A DNA stretch of 64,000 bases from Pedobacter sp. KBS0701 (GCF_005938645.2 NZ_CP042171.1:5704001-5768000); one strand, 5' to 3'. Shown: positions 26,392 through 35,086, numbered from the stretch's first letter. Made by a program: numbers and translations. Notes: generated from the sequence alone by a model not told the origin.

Positions 26392-26990
26392 ATGGCAAAA
26401 ACCGAACATTACTATACTAAATTTGAAGAAGGAAAATTCTATCACATTTATAACCGATCTATAGATAGGCAACCACTTTTTAAATCTGATGCCAATTATA
26501 GATTTTTTCTCCAAGAAATTTGATCATACCTTTCAAAGGTTTTAGATGTTTATGCTTTTTGTTTATTAGGGAATCATTTTCATCTGCTAATCCAGGTTAA
26601 AGAAAGTTTAGCTTCTATTGACCCAAATGGTGATTTTTCATTACATGATATTGTAAGCAAACAATTTAGAATATTTTTTAATCCTATGCGTTAGCATTTA
26701 ATATTCAGCATAAAAGAATAGGAACATTATTTCAGACACCATTTAAACGCGCTGAGATAAATGATGATTTTTATTTAAGTAGACTCATTTATTATATTCA
26801 TGCAAATCCTCAAAAGCATAACCTTATATCTGATTTCAGAGATTGGAAATGGAGTTCTTATAAGCGTATTTTATTGGAAACTGATATCAAACTAAAAAAG
26901 CAAGAAGTATTGGACTGGTTTGGCGGGAAAGCAGAGTATTTAAAATTTCATTCTGATATTCATGGGGCTATATTATTCGATGAGCTTTGA
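26392..26990 (+). pseudogene. REP-associated tyrosine transposase (RAYT, Y1/IS200-like), inactivated
   Basis: From ATG 26392 the frame reads MAKTEHYYTKFEEGKFYHIY, then hits an in-frame TGA at 26521-26523. Beyond it the same frame keeps the HUH motif in LLGNHFHLLIQVK until a frameshift at about 26684 (one base missing between FFN and the next codon). The last part (about 26685-26990) holds the catalytic-tyrosine region LIYYIHANPQKHNL and ends ILFDEL. Two lesions make it a pseudogene. Its TGA stop (26988-26990) lies inside REP hairpin 2. RAYTs mobilise REP hairpins in other bacteria. Confidence 0.9.
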
Positions 26991-27254
26991 CAACCTTACT
27001 TTGTAGAGCACTAGAAGGTTTTCAAAGCCAATTTGGTGGAATAACAGAATACCTAAAATTTTTATTCAGACATCAGGAAGCTATATTATTCGATGAACTT
27101 TGACAACCTTACTTTGTAGAGCACTAGAAGGTTTTCAAAGCCAATTTGGTGGAATAACAGAATACCTAAAATTTTTATTCAGACATCAGGAAGCTATATT
27201 ATTCGATGAACTTTGACAACCTTACAGGCCTCTTGTTGAGAAGGTTGTCAAAGC
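26984..27254. repeat. REP array: three hairpins and two identical 113-bp units carrying a RAYT tail
   Basis: REP palindromes start at 26985, 27098 and 27211, an exact 113-bp period. Units 26985-27097 and 27098-27210 are identical by eye. Each unit is a REP hairpin (left arm CTTTGACAACCTT, right arm AAGGTTTTCAAAG with one mismatch) followed by 72 bases that translate as the last 23 codons of a RAYT (FGGITEYLKFLFRHQEAILF then DEL and stop), diverged from the adjacent pseudogene's tail. The final REP (27211-27254) has perfect arms and supplies the stop codon of the fluoride antiporter on the other strand. Confidence 0.9.
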
Positions 27255-28543
27255 GACTTCAAAAACTGGTACCTCTTCAACAATAAATGTTTTGGAGCAC
27301 CAACGGTTTGCGATCTGTAAATCCCGGTATGACCCGAAAATAGGTAAGCGGTAACGCAGGCTAATGCAATATAAATGCCCGATGCTGTACCAAACAGTTC
27401 TATGCCCATAAAAATACAGGCCAATGGTGTGTTCGCTGCCCCTGCAAATACTGCTACAAAGCCCATTCCCGCCAATAAGCCAAAAGGCAAGGGAATAAAC
27501 AAACTTAAAAAACTACCGAGTGTAGCCCCGATAAAAAATAGTGGAGTTACTTCGCCGCCTTTAAAACCTGCGCTAAGGGTAAGTGTGGTTAAAAATAATT
27601 TTATGACGAAAGTGTAATAAGCTTCCTGTTTTATAAAAGATTCTGAAATAACCGGAATACCCAGTCCTATGTATCGTGTATTTCCGATCAGGTAAATAAT
27701 GAACACTAAAATTATTCCGCCAATAAATGGGCGTAATGGTGGATATTTAATTTTGGCAAAAAGGCTGGATAGCACATGGGTTAATGCAGAAAAGCTCCGC
27801 GCCGTAAGACCAAACAATATTCCTGCACCTAAAGATAACAATAGGTTTATCGAATCCACTTCTGGTACAGTGGCTATAGAATAATGGGTATGACTAACTC
27901 CCCAGACATTGCAGGCGTAATTGGCAATAATTGCCGTTATAAATGAAGGAAGAATTGAACTGTAAGTTAAACTTCCAATCACAAAAACCTCCAATCCGAA
28001 TACGGCGCCCGCCAATGGTGTTCCAAAAACAGAAGCAAAACCGGCGCTGATTCCGCAGATGAGGATCACTTTCCGATCTCTGGCTTTAAGTTTAAACAGT
28101 TTCGTAAACTGGTCGGCAAAGGCCCCTCCAATTTGCACCGCTGTGCCCTCTCTTCCAGCCGATCCGCCAAATAAATGGGTTATAATCGTGCCGGCAAAAA
28201 TGAGCGGTGCCATAATCAGCGGAATTACATTCTTGGGCGATTGTAATTCCTCAATCAAAAGATTGTTCCCTTTAACAACCTTTGCACCCCAATAATGGTA
28301 AGCCAAACCAATGATTATACCAGCAGTTGGTAAAAAAGCGATAATCCAGACGTGTTGCTCACGATAATTAGTTGCCCAATTTAAAGTTTCTAAAAACAGC
28401 GCAGAGGCGGAGCCAATAATCCCCCCCAATATTGCAGAGATCAGTAGCCACTTTAAAGTGCTCATTAAGAGTAATCCGAAGTCGAATTTAATAAAGTGTT
28501 TGATAGACAGAAGAAATCCTTCTGTTAGTTTTTTAACAGGCAT
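27248..28543 (-). CDS. CLC-F type fluoride/proton antiporter
   Basis: A 431-residue CLC-family membrane protein. The usual CLC anion-site motif GSGIP is replaced by GNNLLIEEL (92-100), and the gating-glutamate motif reads GREGT (130-134) rather than GREGP; both are features of the fluoride-exporting CLC-F branch. The gene is preceded by a fluoride riboswitch, which independently supports fluoride export. It would pump F- out of the cytoplasm in exchange for protons. The C terminus ends ...FLKSL, with the TGA stop lying inside a REP palindrome. Confidence 0.9.
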   Translation of the reverse strand: MPVKKLTEGFLLSIKHFIKFDFGLLLMSTLKWLLISAILGGIIGSASALFLETLNWATNYREQHVWIIAFLPTAGIIIGLAYHYWGAKVVKGNNLLIEELQSPKNVIPLIMAPLIFAGTIITHLFGGSAGREGTAVQIGGAFADQFTKLFKLKARDRKVILICGISAGFASVFGTPLAGAVFGLEVFVIGSLTYSSILPSFITAIIANYACNVWGVSHTHYSIATVPEVDSINLLLSLGAGILFGLTARSFSALTHVLSSLFAKIKYPPLRPFIGGIILVFIIYLIGNTRYIGLGIPVISESFIKQEAYYTFVIKLFLTTLTLSAGFKGGEVTPLFFIGATLGSFLSLFIPLPFGLLAGMGFVAVFAGAANTPLACIFMGIELFGTASGIYIALACVTAYLFSGHTGIYRSQTVGAPKHLLLKRYQFLKSL

Positions 28544-28567
28544 TTGTATTCAATTTTAAATAAAAAT

Positions 28568-28621
28568 CGTAGGAGTCATCAGCCTGTTTGGGCGGTTTTG
28601 GCGGTACCCCATCGCCATTGT
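28568..28621 (-). promoter_or_regulatory. Fluoride riboswitch (crcB motif)
   Basis: On the minus strand the leader reads ATGGCGATGGGGTACCGCC, then AACCGCC and GGCTGATGACTCCTACG, the conserved pieces of the fluoride riboswitch in the right order. It lies between the promoter at 28624-28655 and the CLC-F start codon at 28543. High fluoride stabilises the fold and turns expression on in known examples. No clear terminator stem is visible in the roughly 25 bases before the ATG, so control could be translational. Confidence 0.9.
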
Positions 28622-28623
28622 TC

Positions 28624-28655
28624 CAAATGTATAAAATTTAGACATTTGTTGCAAA
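28624..28655 (-). promoter_or_regulatory. Promoter of the fluoride riboswitch/CLC-F transcript
   Basis: On the minus strand TTTG (28655-28652), a 20-base spacer and TACATTTG (28631-28624) match the Bacteroidota consensus exactly. The transcript would start about where the riboswitch begins. Confidence 0.75.
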
Positions 28656-28689
28656 ATCTTTATCACCTTTGTGCAGCTAACTTTAAACC

Positions 28690-29655
28690 ATGGATTTTAC
28701 ACCAGAAATAAAAGACAAACTACACCAACTACAGGAAAAGTATACAGCAATGGGGCAAGATATGGCATCATACCTCGATGGACTTCTGTATGCCGATTTC
28801 TTAACCTATTGGGATTACATCCATTTGGATACTTTGCTGAGCTTGCAGAGCCCTAAAACGCCAATACCTGATGAGGAGATTTTTATCATGTACCATCAGA
28901 TTACCGAACTTTATTTTAAGCTTGTACTACATGAATGCAGACAGATTGCGGAGCATGAAAATTTAACTGTCGATTTTTTTACGGCACGGGTAAAACGGAT
29001 CAATGCTTATTTCAACGCCTTAACCACTTCTTTTGAAGTGATGGTTGATGGTATGGAGAAAGAACAGTTCCTGAAATTCCGCATGTCATTATTGCCTGCC
29101 AGTGGATTCCAGTCAGGTCAGTACCGGATGATTGAGATCTGTGCTACGGATTTTATCCGATTGGTAGACAAATCAAAACGTGAAGAACTAAGCACTGCAA
29201 CAATAGAAGAACAATTCGAAAATATTTACTGGAAATTCGGTGCAACCGAACTGGCTTCGGGTAAGCAAACGTTAACCTTAAAGCAATTTATTAAAAAGTA
29301 TGCAGCTCAGTTTCTACAACTGGCAAAAGATCGTACTCTAACCAATTTCTCCGCTTTATACCACCAATTACAAGCCAATGGAGCCGATGTTTCTGCCCTT
29401 GGAGAAGAATTGCGTAAGCTGGATTTGTACGTAAATGTAGAATGGCCCTTATCGCATTACAAATCGGCCGTACGTTATTTGGAGAAAGATCCTGTTGATA
29501 TTGCGGCAACAGGTGGAACCAACTGGCAAAAGTACCTGCCTCCGCGCTTTCAAAAAAGGATCTTTTATCCATTTCTATGGACGGGTGAGCAAATGGAAGA
29601 ATGGGGTAAGGGATGGGTGCTTAGTGTACTCAAAACACTCAAAAACAAAGATTAA
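28690..29655 (+). CDS. kynA: Tryptophan 2,3-dioxygenase
   Basis: Heme enzyme opening the indole ring of L-tryptophan to N-formylkynurenine, the first step of the kynurenine route. A 321-residue TDO with typical segments: LLYADFLTYWDYIHLDTLLSLQ (heme pocket region), FIMYHQITELYFKLVLHE, ASGFQSGQYRMIE and the C-terminal substrate-loop region ATGGTNWQKYLPPRFQKR. No other kynurenine-pathway gene is adjacent. Divergent from the CLC-F unit, so the shared 146-base interval carries both regulatory regions. Confidence 0.95.
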   Translation: MDFTPEIKDKLHQLQEKYTAMGQDMASYLDGLLYADFLTYWDYIHLDTLLSLQSPKTPIPDEEIFIMYHQITELYFKLVLHECRQIAEHENLTVDFFTARVKRINAYFNALTTSFEVMVDGMEKEQFLKFRMSLLPASGFQSGQYRMIEICATDFIRLVDKSKREELSTATIEEQFENIYWKFGATELASGKQTLTLKQFIKKYAAQFLQLAKDRTLTNFSALYHQLQANGADVSALGEELRKLDLYVNVEWPLSHYKSAVRYLEKDPVDIAATGGTNWQKYLPPRFQKRIFYPFLWTGEQMEEWGKGWVLSVLKTLKNKD

Positions 29656-29707
29656 TATTGCAAAAAGCTATTAAAAAAGCCTGTTTTTTCTTAATTTGCA
29701 CGAAATA

Positions 29708-29800
29708 ATTAATGATTGAATTAGAGAATGACAGAATGATTGAATTGCGTGATGCAAATCCATTCACTCATTCAAAAATCAGTCATTCAAAATTAAAAAA
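29708..29800. repeat. Word-repeat inverted element in the ilvE leader
   Basis: The left part uses GAATGATTGAATT and AATGAC-type words and the right part their complements (CCATTCACTCATTCA, AATCAGTCATTCA). The element ends 2 bases before the ATG at 29803, so transcripts starting upstream would carry a fold next to the start codon. Confidence 0.6.
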
Positions 29801-29802
29801 GT

Positions 29803-30867
29803 ATGACCGAGACATTAGATATAAAAATCACTAAAACAGAAGAAACACGTTTAACTGTTACTGATTTTTCGCAATTACCGTTCGGTAAAGTTTTTACCGA
29901 TCACATGTTTACTGCCGATTACGAAGATGGCGAATGGAAAAATTTGCAGATTCTTCCTTATGGCCCGATTCCGATGAGCCCGGCAATTTCTGCGCTTCAC
30001 TATGGACAGGCAATTTTCGAAGGATTAAAGGCTTATCGCCAACCAGACGGAAAAATCAGTGTATTCCGTGCTGATAAAAACTTCGAACGTTTTAATAAAT
30101 CGGCCGCGAGAATGTCTATGCCAGGTATTCCTGAAGAAATTTTTATGCAGGGTTTGGCTGCGTTGATTAATGTTGATGAGAAGTGGGTACCCAATCAGGA
30201 AGATTATGCATTATATATCCGTCCGGTAATGTTTGCAATGGATCCTTATTTAGGGGTAAAAGCGTCTGATACTTATAAATTTGCTTTATTAACCACGCCA
30301 ACCGGCCCATATTATAGCAGTGCATTAAAGGTTAAAATTGAAACTGAATTTACACGTGCAGACGAAGGTGGTGTTGGCTTTGCCAAAACTGCCGGAAATT
30401 ACGCCCGTTCATTATACCCTTTCGAGCAAGCTAAAAAAGAAGGTTACGATCAATTGATCTGGACAGATTCAGTAACCCATGAGTTTATTGAAGAAGCCGG
30501 AACAGCCAACTTACTTTTTGTAATTAATGGTAAACTGGTTACGCCATCAGTGCGTAGTACTGTTTTGGATGGTGTAACGCGTGATACCATTATTAAACTG
30601 GCTAAAGATGCAGGAGTAGAGGTTGAAGAACGTAGGGTTTCTGTTAAAGAAGTAATTGAAGGAATCGAAAACGGAAGCTTAACCGAAGCTTTTGCCGCAG
30701 GAACTGCTGCTACAGTAACGCATGTAGGCGAAATGGGCTATAATGGTCAGATTTATAAATTGACTGATCCGTCAACAAGACACATTTCTAATGGTATCGC
30801 TAAAAAACTAAACGATATCCGTTACGGTTTAGCACCTGATGAATTTGGTTGGAACTGGGTTTTATAA
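29803..30867 (+). CDS. ilvE: Branched-chain amino-acid aminotransferase
   Basis: PLP enzyme interconverting Leu, Ile and Val with their 2-oxo acids. It is 354 residues, the length of eukaryotic-type/class II BCATs. The PLP lysine lies in GGVGFAKTAGNYARS (about residue 200), followed by EEAGTANLLFV and the C-terminal AFAAGTAATVTHVGEM, all family hallmarks. It is preceded by a word-repeat element and followed by a large dispersed inverted repeat; no ilv or leu genes adjoin. Confidence 0.95.
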   Translation: MTETLDIKITKTEETRLTVTDFSQLPFGKVFTDHMFTADYEDGEWKNLQILPYGPIPMSPAISALHYGQAIFEGLKAYRQPDGKISVFRADKNFERFNKSAARMSMPGIPEEIFMQGLAALINVDEKWVPNQEDYALYIRPVMFAMDPYLGVKASDTYKFALLTTPTGPYYSSALKVKIETEFTRADEGGVGFAKTAGNYARSLYPFEQAKKEGYDQLIWTDSVTHEFIEEAGTANLLFVINGKLVTPSVRSTVLDGVTRDTIIKLAKDAGVEVEERRVSVKEVIEGIENGSLTEAFAAGTAATVTHVGEMGYNGQIYKLTDPSTRHISNGIAKKLNDIRYGLAPDEFGWNWVL

Positions 30868-30902
30868 GCTGAAATCTATAAATATCACTAATCGAAAAAG
30901 TG

Positions 30903-31010
30903 TCGTCATCTCGACTGAAACGCAATGGAATGGAGGGATCTATCTTGATAGATTTTGCTCCGCGGAGCCTTCGGATTCTCGGCTTCGTTGCACTTCGCTC
31001 GAAATGACGA
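30903..31010. repeat. Dispersed-type inverted repeat (TCGTCATCTCGA ... TCGAAATGACGA)
   Basis: Outer arms TCGTCATCTCGA (30903-30914) and TCGAAATGACGA (30999-31010) pair with one mismatch. Inside, ATCTATC/GATAGAT form a smaller stem and CTCCGCGGAG a perfect palindrome. I recognise the style of a repeat scattered in many Bacteroidota genomes, but copy number cannot be tested here. An open frame across it (30839-31033) is an artefact. Confidence 0.75.
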
Positions 31011-31103
31011 TGCTTTCTTTATGTAAATATTGATCTAGATTTAAAATCAGACTTTGATTGACGCTCAAAGCTTCCGACCTCAGACTTCGGTCTTCCGACA
31101 TTC

Positions 31104-31568
31104 TTACTTATCCAAAATCACTACACCTTTAGCTTCAAAAGCCAGTTCCTTTTTAGGATCGGTAATTTTAGCTACTTCTTCAGGAGATTTTTTAGCGTCT
31201 TCGGCATAATGGCGTAAAGTTTCTACAGAGATGGTTTGTTTTTTCGCTAAGCCGTCTAAAACTACTTTTTTGCCAACAATATCCATTGGCATAAAGAAAG
31301 CATAATCTTTAAAAGTTACCCTCATTGGATCACCATTAGGCATTTCTAATGTCATCCAACACCCTTTTTTCTTACATACATCTACTACCTTGCCTTCGAT
31401 TTTCATATCGACAGTTTTTTTATCGCCCATAGCAGCTTCCATCTTTGCAGCTGGTTTTACATTACCTGGTTTAACTTCTTCTCCAAATTTTTGACCAGTA
31501 TATGTGGTTTGAGCAAATGAAAGTGCCATCAATAGGCAAAAACCTAAGCTTAGAATGATCTTTTTCAT
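31104..31568 (-). CDS. DUF4920 domain protein, exported
   Basis: A 154-residue protein with signal peptide MKKIILSLGFCLLMALSFAQ. The DUF4920 core includes KIEGKVVDVCKKKGCWMTLE, with a CxxxxC pair that could bind a metal or form a disulfide, then MRVTFKDYAFFMPMD. The family is common in Bacteroidota and has no established function; similarity to OB-fold metal-binding proteins is suggestive only. Monocistronic by position. Confidence 0.85.
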   Translation of the reverse strand: MKKIILSLGFCLLMALSFAQTTYTGQKFGEEVKPGNVKPAAKMEAAMGDKKTVDMKIEGKVVDVCKKKGCWMTLEMPNGDPMRVTFKDYAFFMPMDIVGKKVVLDGLAKKQTISVETLRHYAEDAKKSPEEVAKITDPKKELAFEAKGVVILDK

Positions 31569-31888
31569 AAATTTATAATTATCCGGTTATGACCTAATCA
31601 AAGTTATTTAAATTTTTCTAAATGTTGAAAACAAAAAAACCTCGTTAACATCCGTTAACGAGGAAAATCATCCCTATAATTGTGTAGATCAAATTCTATG
31701 ATATACATCTGAATTTTAGGCAAACCAGAAACCAAAACAAAGGTTAATGTTTTTGTTGTGATTAATATTCTTATATTCAGTAAGTTATATTTTTTATAAT
31801 AGTTTTGTTAATATAAATGGAATTGTAGAAATGTGGAATATTATCTTCTTTATGAGGAATGTTGTTGATTTATTTCCCCATTTCTTAT
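31569..31888. other. Intergenic interval between radA and the DUF4920 gene
   Basis: About 320 bases. It contains the radA-side terminator at 31640-31663 and otherwise AT-rich sequence with several TTTG and TA-rich stretches but no frame worth calling. Confidence 0.6.
31632..31663 (-). terminator. Intrinsic terminator downstream of radA
   Basis: CCTCGTTAAC (31640-31649) pairs perfectly with GTTAACGAGG (31654-31663) around a 4-base loop. Read on the minus strand it is followed by seven T residues, so it ends the radA transcript. Confidence 0.85.
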
Positions 31889-33265
31889 TTATCCAAAAAC
31901 AAGACCGAATACTTCTTCTATTTTACTTACAGCTTTAATCTCAAGGTTGTATTTTTCTATGGCAATACCTTTTAAATTGTATTTAGAGATATAAATGGTT
32001 TCGAAACCCAATTTATCTGCTTCAGCAATACGCTGTTCGATTCTGTTTACTGCTCTTATTTCTCCTGATAAACCTACCTCGGCAGCGAAGCAATTTTTGG
32101 AAGACACGGCAATATCCTGATGCGATGATATAATGGCGATTAACACAGCCAGATCAATTGCAGGGTCTTCTACCCTGATTCCGCCGGCAATATTTAAGAA
32201 AACATCTTGTGTGCTTAACCTGAAGCCACATCGTTTTTCTAAAACAGCTAAGAGCATATTCATTCTTTTGGTATCAAAACCAGTTGCGGAGCGTTGAGGG
32301 GTTCCGTAGGCGGCCGAACTCACCAAGGCTTGTGTTTCAATCAACATTGGTCTTGCGCCTTCTAGGGTTGCGGCAATGGCAATTCCGCTTAATTCTTCAT
32401 CGCGCTGTGAAAGCAAGATCTCTGAGGGGTTGGAGACCTCTCTTAAGCCACTGCCCTGCATTTCGTAAATACCCAATTCTGCAGCAGCTCCAAAGCGATT
32501 CTTAATTGACCGTAAAATGCGGTAAACATGATGTCTGTCGCCTTCAAATTGCAAAACCGTGTCAACCATGTGTTCGAGTATTTTCGGCCCTGCAATGGCA
32601 CCATCTTTAGTGATATGGCCAATAAGGAAAACTGGTACGCCGGTTTCTTTTGCAAAACGCAATAATTCGGCTGTACATTCCCTTACCTGTGATACACTGC
32701 CTGGAGTTGAATCGATATGGGTAGAATGTAGCGTCTGTATAGAATCGACCACCAAAATCTCTGGTTCTAAAATTTCGATCTGTTTAAAAATGTTCTGTGT
32801 AGAGGTCTCCGTTAAAATATAACAGTTTGAAGATGGATTTTCCTGGATTCGCTCTGCCCGCATTTTAATCTGCTGCTCGCTCTCTTCTCCCGAAATATAC
32901 AATAACTTTTTCCCTTTTATATTTAAGGCTAACTGTAACATTAAGGTCGATTTTCCGATACCTGGTTCACCGCCAATCAATACTAAAGATCCTTCTACCA
33001 AACCGCCGCCTAAAACACGGTCAAGTTCTTTGTCGCCCGTTAATATTCTCCGCTCGGTTGACGATTGGATTTCATCCACCTTGCTCGGTTTACTTAATTT
33101 GCGGCCAGATGTATCGTTTTTCCAGGTTGGGACTGATGCGGGGCTCTTCTCAACAATTTCCTCCACAAAGGTATTCCATTGGTTACAGGATGGACATTTG
33201 CCCAGCCATTTTGCCGATTCGTAGCCACAGCTCTGACAGAAATATGCGGTTTTTGATTTTGCCAA
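31889..33265 (-). CDS. radA: DNA repair protein RadA (Sms)
   Basis: Hexameric ATPase that promotes branch migration in recombination repair. It is 458 residues, standard length. An N-terminal zinc motif (CQSCGYESAKWLGKCPSC), Walker A GGEPGIGKST, the RadA-specific KNRFG motif (IKNRFGAA) and the C-terminal Lon-protease-like domain (SGEIRAVNRIEQRIAEADKL) are all visible. Transcribed after rng on the same strand but separated from it by a terminator. Confidence 0.97.
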   Translation of the reverse strand: MAKSKTAYFCQSCGYESAKWLGKCPSCNQWNTFVEEIVEKSPASVPTWKNDTSGRKLSKPSKVDEIQSSTERRILTGDKELDRVLGGGLVEGSLVLIGGEPGIGKSTLMLQLALNIKGKKLLYISGEESEQQIKMRAERIQENPSSNCYILTETSTQNIFKQIEILEPEILVVDSIQTLHSTHIDSTPGSVSQVRECTAELLRFAKETGVPVFLIGHITKDGAIAGPKILEHMVDTVLQFEGDRHHVYRILRSIKNRFGAAAELGIYEMQGSGLREVSNPSEILLSQRDEELSGIAIAATLEGARPMLIETQALVSSAAYGTPQRSATGFDTKRMNMLLAVLEKRCGFRLSTQDVFLNIAGGIRVEDPAIDLAVLIAIISSHQDIAVSSKNCFAAEVGLSGEIRAVNRIEQRIAEADKLGFETIYISKYNLKGIAIEKYNLEIKAVSKIEEVFGLVFG

Positions 33266-33308
33266 TTGATTAAAATTTTAGATTACGAATTTAACCTTTC
33301 TCATTGAT

Positions 33309-33341
33309 AAACCTCGCAGGTTTTTAAAACCTGCGAGGTTT
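33309..33341. repeat. Perfect 33-base palindrome of the AAACCTCGCAGGTTTT type
   Basis: Two 16-base arms (33309-33324, 33326-33341) are perfect reverse complements around one central T. It lies between radA and the rng terminator. Palindromes with this core are, as I recall, widely scattered in Bacteroidota; it resembles a REP element unrelated in sequence to the RAYT-linked one. Confidence 0.8.
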
Positions 33342-33355
33342 GAAATGCACCTAAG

Positions 33356-33386
33356 CAAAAAGCCCGGATTTTTATGTCCGGGCTTT
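33356..33386 (-). terminator. Intrinsic terminator downstream of rng
   Basis: AAAGCCCGGA (33359-33368) pairs with TCCGGGCTTT (33377-33386); on the minus strand the stem is followed by TTTTTGC. It lies 19 bases beyond the rng stop. Confidence 0.85.
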
Positions 33387-33404
33387 CAGTTGAATGTTTT
33401 TAAG

Positions 33405-34955
33405 TTATAATTTAATCTCTTCGTCTTTAGCAGAGATAAAGTGAAACTCAGTTAAATGATACGATGACTGTGCCTTAACTTTAATCCATTGGCCATATTT
33501 AAAAAACCAGCGGCGTTGAAGGTTGAAAATGCCTTTTGTAATATAAGCTTCAATGTAAGGATGTACACAAAGTGTTATACCTTTTTCATTCTGCTCTCTT
33601 AAAATATAATTAAGGTTGTTTTCAATATCATCCATTAAAACGATACTCGCTTTAATTTCTCCGGTCCCATCGCAGGCCGGGCATTTTTCTACCGTAACAA
33701 TATTCATTTCCGGACGAACACGTTGTCTGGTAATTTGTACCAAACCAAATTTGCTTGGAGGCAAAATAGTGTGTTTGGCTCTATCCAATAACATCAGCTC
33801 ACGCAAATAATCGAATAGTATTTTACGGTTTGTTGGTTTATGCATATCGATAAAATCGATTACCACAATACCGCCCATATCGCGCAAGCGCAGTTGACGG
33901 GCAATTTCTTTAGCCGCCTCTTTGTTTACCTGTAAAGCATTCTCTTCTTGATTTTCTTTACTGGCAGTACGGTTTCCACTATTCACGTCTATTACGTGCA
34001 GTGCTTCAGTGTGCTCAATAACAAGGTAAGCACCACCTGGTAAGTTTACTGTTTTTCCGAAAGCATTTTTAATCTGCTTTTCTACACCGAAATGGTCGAA
34101 GATAGGTTCTTTCTGTTTGTATAGTTTAACGATTTTTTCCATTTCAGGAGAAATATCGTGAACATAAGAACGGATATCATCGTACAGCTCTGGTGTACTT
34201 ACGTAAACGTTTGTAAAATCAGGGTTCAGAATATCACGAATTAACGTTGATGATCTGTCCATTTCTCCCCAAACTCTTTTTGAAGGTTCGGTAGAAGGTA
34301 TTTTTTTAATGAAATTTTCCCATTTAGCAATTAAATCTAAAAGATCTTTTTGCATTTCGGCAACCCCTCTGCCTTCAGAAACGGTTCTGATAATGACCCC
34401 AAAATTTTGAGGTTTAATACTTTCGATAATCTTTTTTAAACGATTACGTTCAGTATTACTTTTAATTTTTTTTGATACAGATATGGTATTGGAGAAGGGC
34501 ACCAGTACCACATACCTGCCGGCAATCGAAATGTCGGAACTTAAACGAGGTCCTTTTGTAGAAATTGGTTCTTTGGCAATTTGTACAGGTAGGAGCATGT
34601 TTTTACTGAGCACATCAGAAATTTTGCCTGCCTTATTGATATCGGCTTCCAGCTTTAAATTATCTAATAATGTGCCTGTAACCGAGCCATTACGCTTGAT
34701 CTTCGTTAGCTTAATTAAAGATTGTACCTGCGGGCCCAAATCAAAGTAATGCAAAAAAGCATCTTTTTCATAACCAACATCCACGAAAGCAGCATTCAGG
34801 CCCGGCATAATTTTTTTAATGCGGCCTAAATAAATATCGCCTACAGCGTAGTTAATATTGATTTGTTCTTTGTGAAGCTCAACAAGTTGTTTGTCTTCAA
34901 TCAATGCTATGGTAACTCCGGCAGGAGTCGAATTGATAATTAATTCTTTTACCAA
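33405..34955 (-). CDS. rng: Ribonuclease G/E family endoribonuclease
   Basis: Single-strand-specific endoribonuclease for rRNA maturation and mRNA decay. It is 516 residues, close to RNase G rather than the long RNase E. The embedded S1 domain (GDIYLGRIKKIMPGLNAAF) is near residues 40-110. Catalytic aspartates lie in HVIDVNSGNRT and GGIVVIDFIDM, and the zinc-link CPACDGTG follows. The C-terminal scaffold of RNase E is absent. A terminator separates it from the COX24-like gene upstream. Confidence 0.95.
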   Translation of the reverse strand: MVKELIINSTPAGVTIALIEDKQLVELHKEQININYAVGDIYLGRIKKIMPGLNAAFVDVGYEKDAFLHYFDLGPQVQSLIKLTKIKRNGSVTGTLLDNLKLEADINKAGKISDVLSKNMLLPVQIAKEPISTKGPRLSSDISIAGRYVVLVPFSNTISVSKKIKSNTERNRLKKIIESIKPQNFGVIIRTVSEGRGVAEMQKDLLDLIAKWENFIKKIPSTEPSKRVWGEMDRSSTLIRDILNPDFTNVYVSTPELYDDIRSYVHDISPEMEKIVKLYKQKEPIFDHFGVEKQIKNAFGKTVNLPGGAYLVIEHTEALHVIDVNSGNRTASKENQEENALQVNKEAAKEIARQLRLRDMGGIVVIDFIDMHKPTNRKILFDYLRELMLLDRAKHTILPPSKFGLVQITRQRVRPEMNIVTVEKCPACDGTGEIKASIVLMDDIENNLNYILREQNEKGITLCVHPYIEAYITKGIFNLQRRWFFKYGQWIKVKAQSSYHLTEFHFISAKDEEIKL

Positions 34956-35054
34956 CAGCTACAGATTTAAGGCTTTCGCCTATTAACAAATGGATAGTAA
35001 ATAAAACAGTGATGTAGCCAAAAACATATACAATAAAAAAATCATATAAATTGT

Positions 35055-35086
35055 TTAAACCTCATAGTGTTTACTATGAGGTTTAA
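35055..35086. terminator. Hairpin terminator of the HU-TPR-COX24 operon
   Basis: TTAAACCTCATAG (35055-35067) and CTATGAGGTTTAA (35074-35086) form a perfect 13-bp stem with a 6-base loop, 23 bases beyond the COX24-like stop. Confidence 0.82.

Noticed and set aside
30839-31033. 64-residue frame after ilvE
   Set aside because: It runs through the dispersed inverted repeat and overlaps the ilvE end; no start context or homology.
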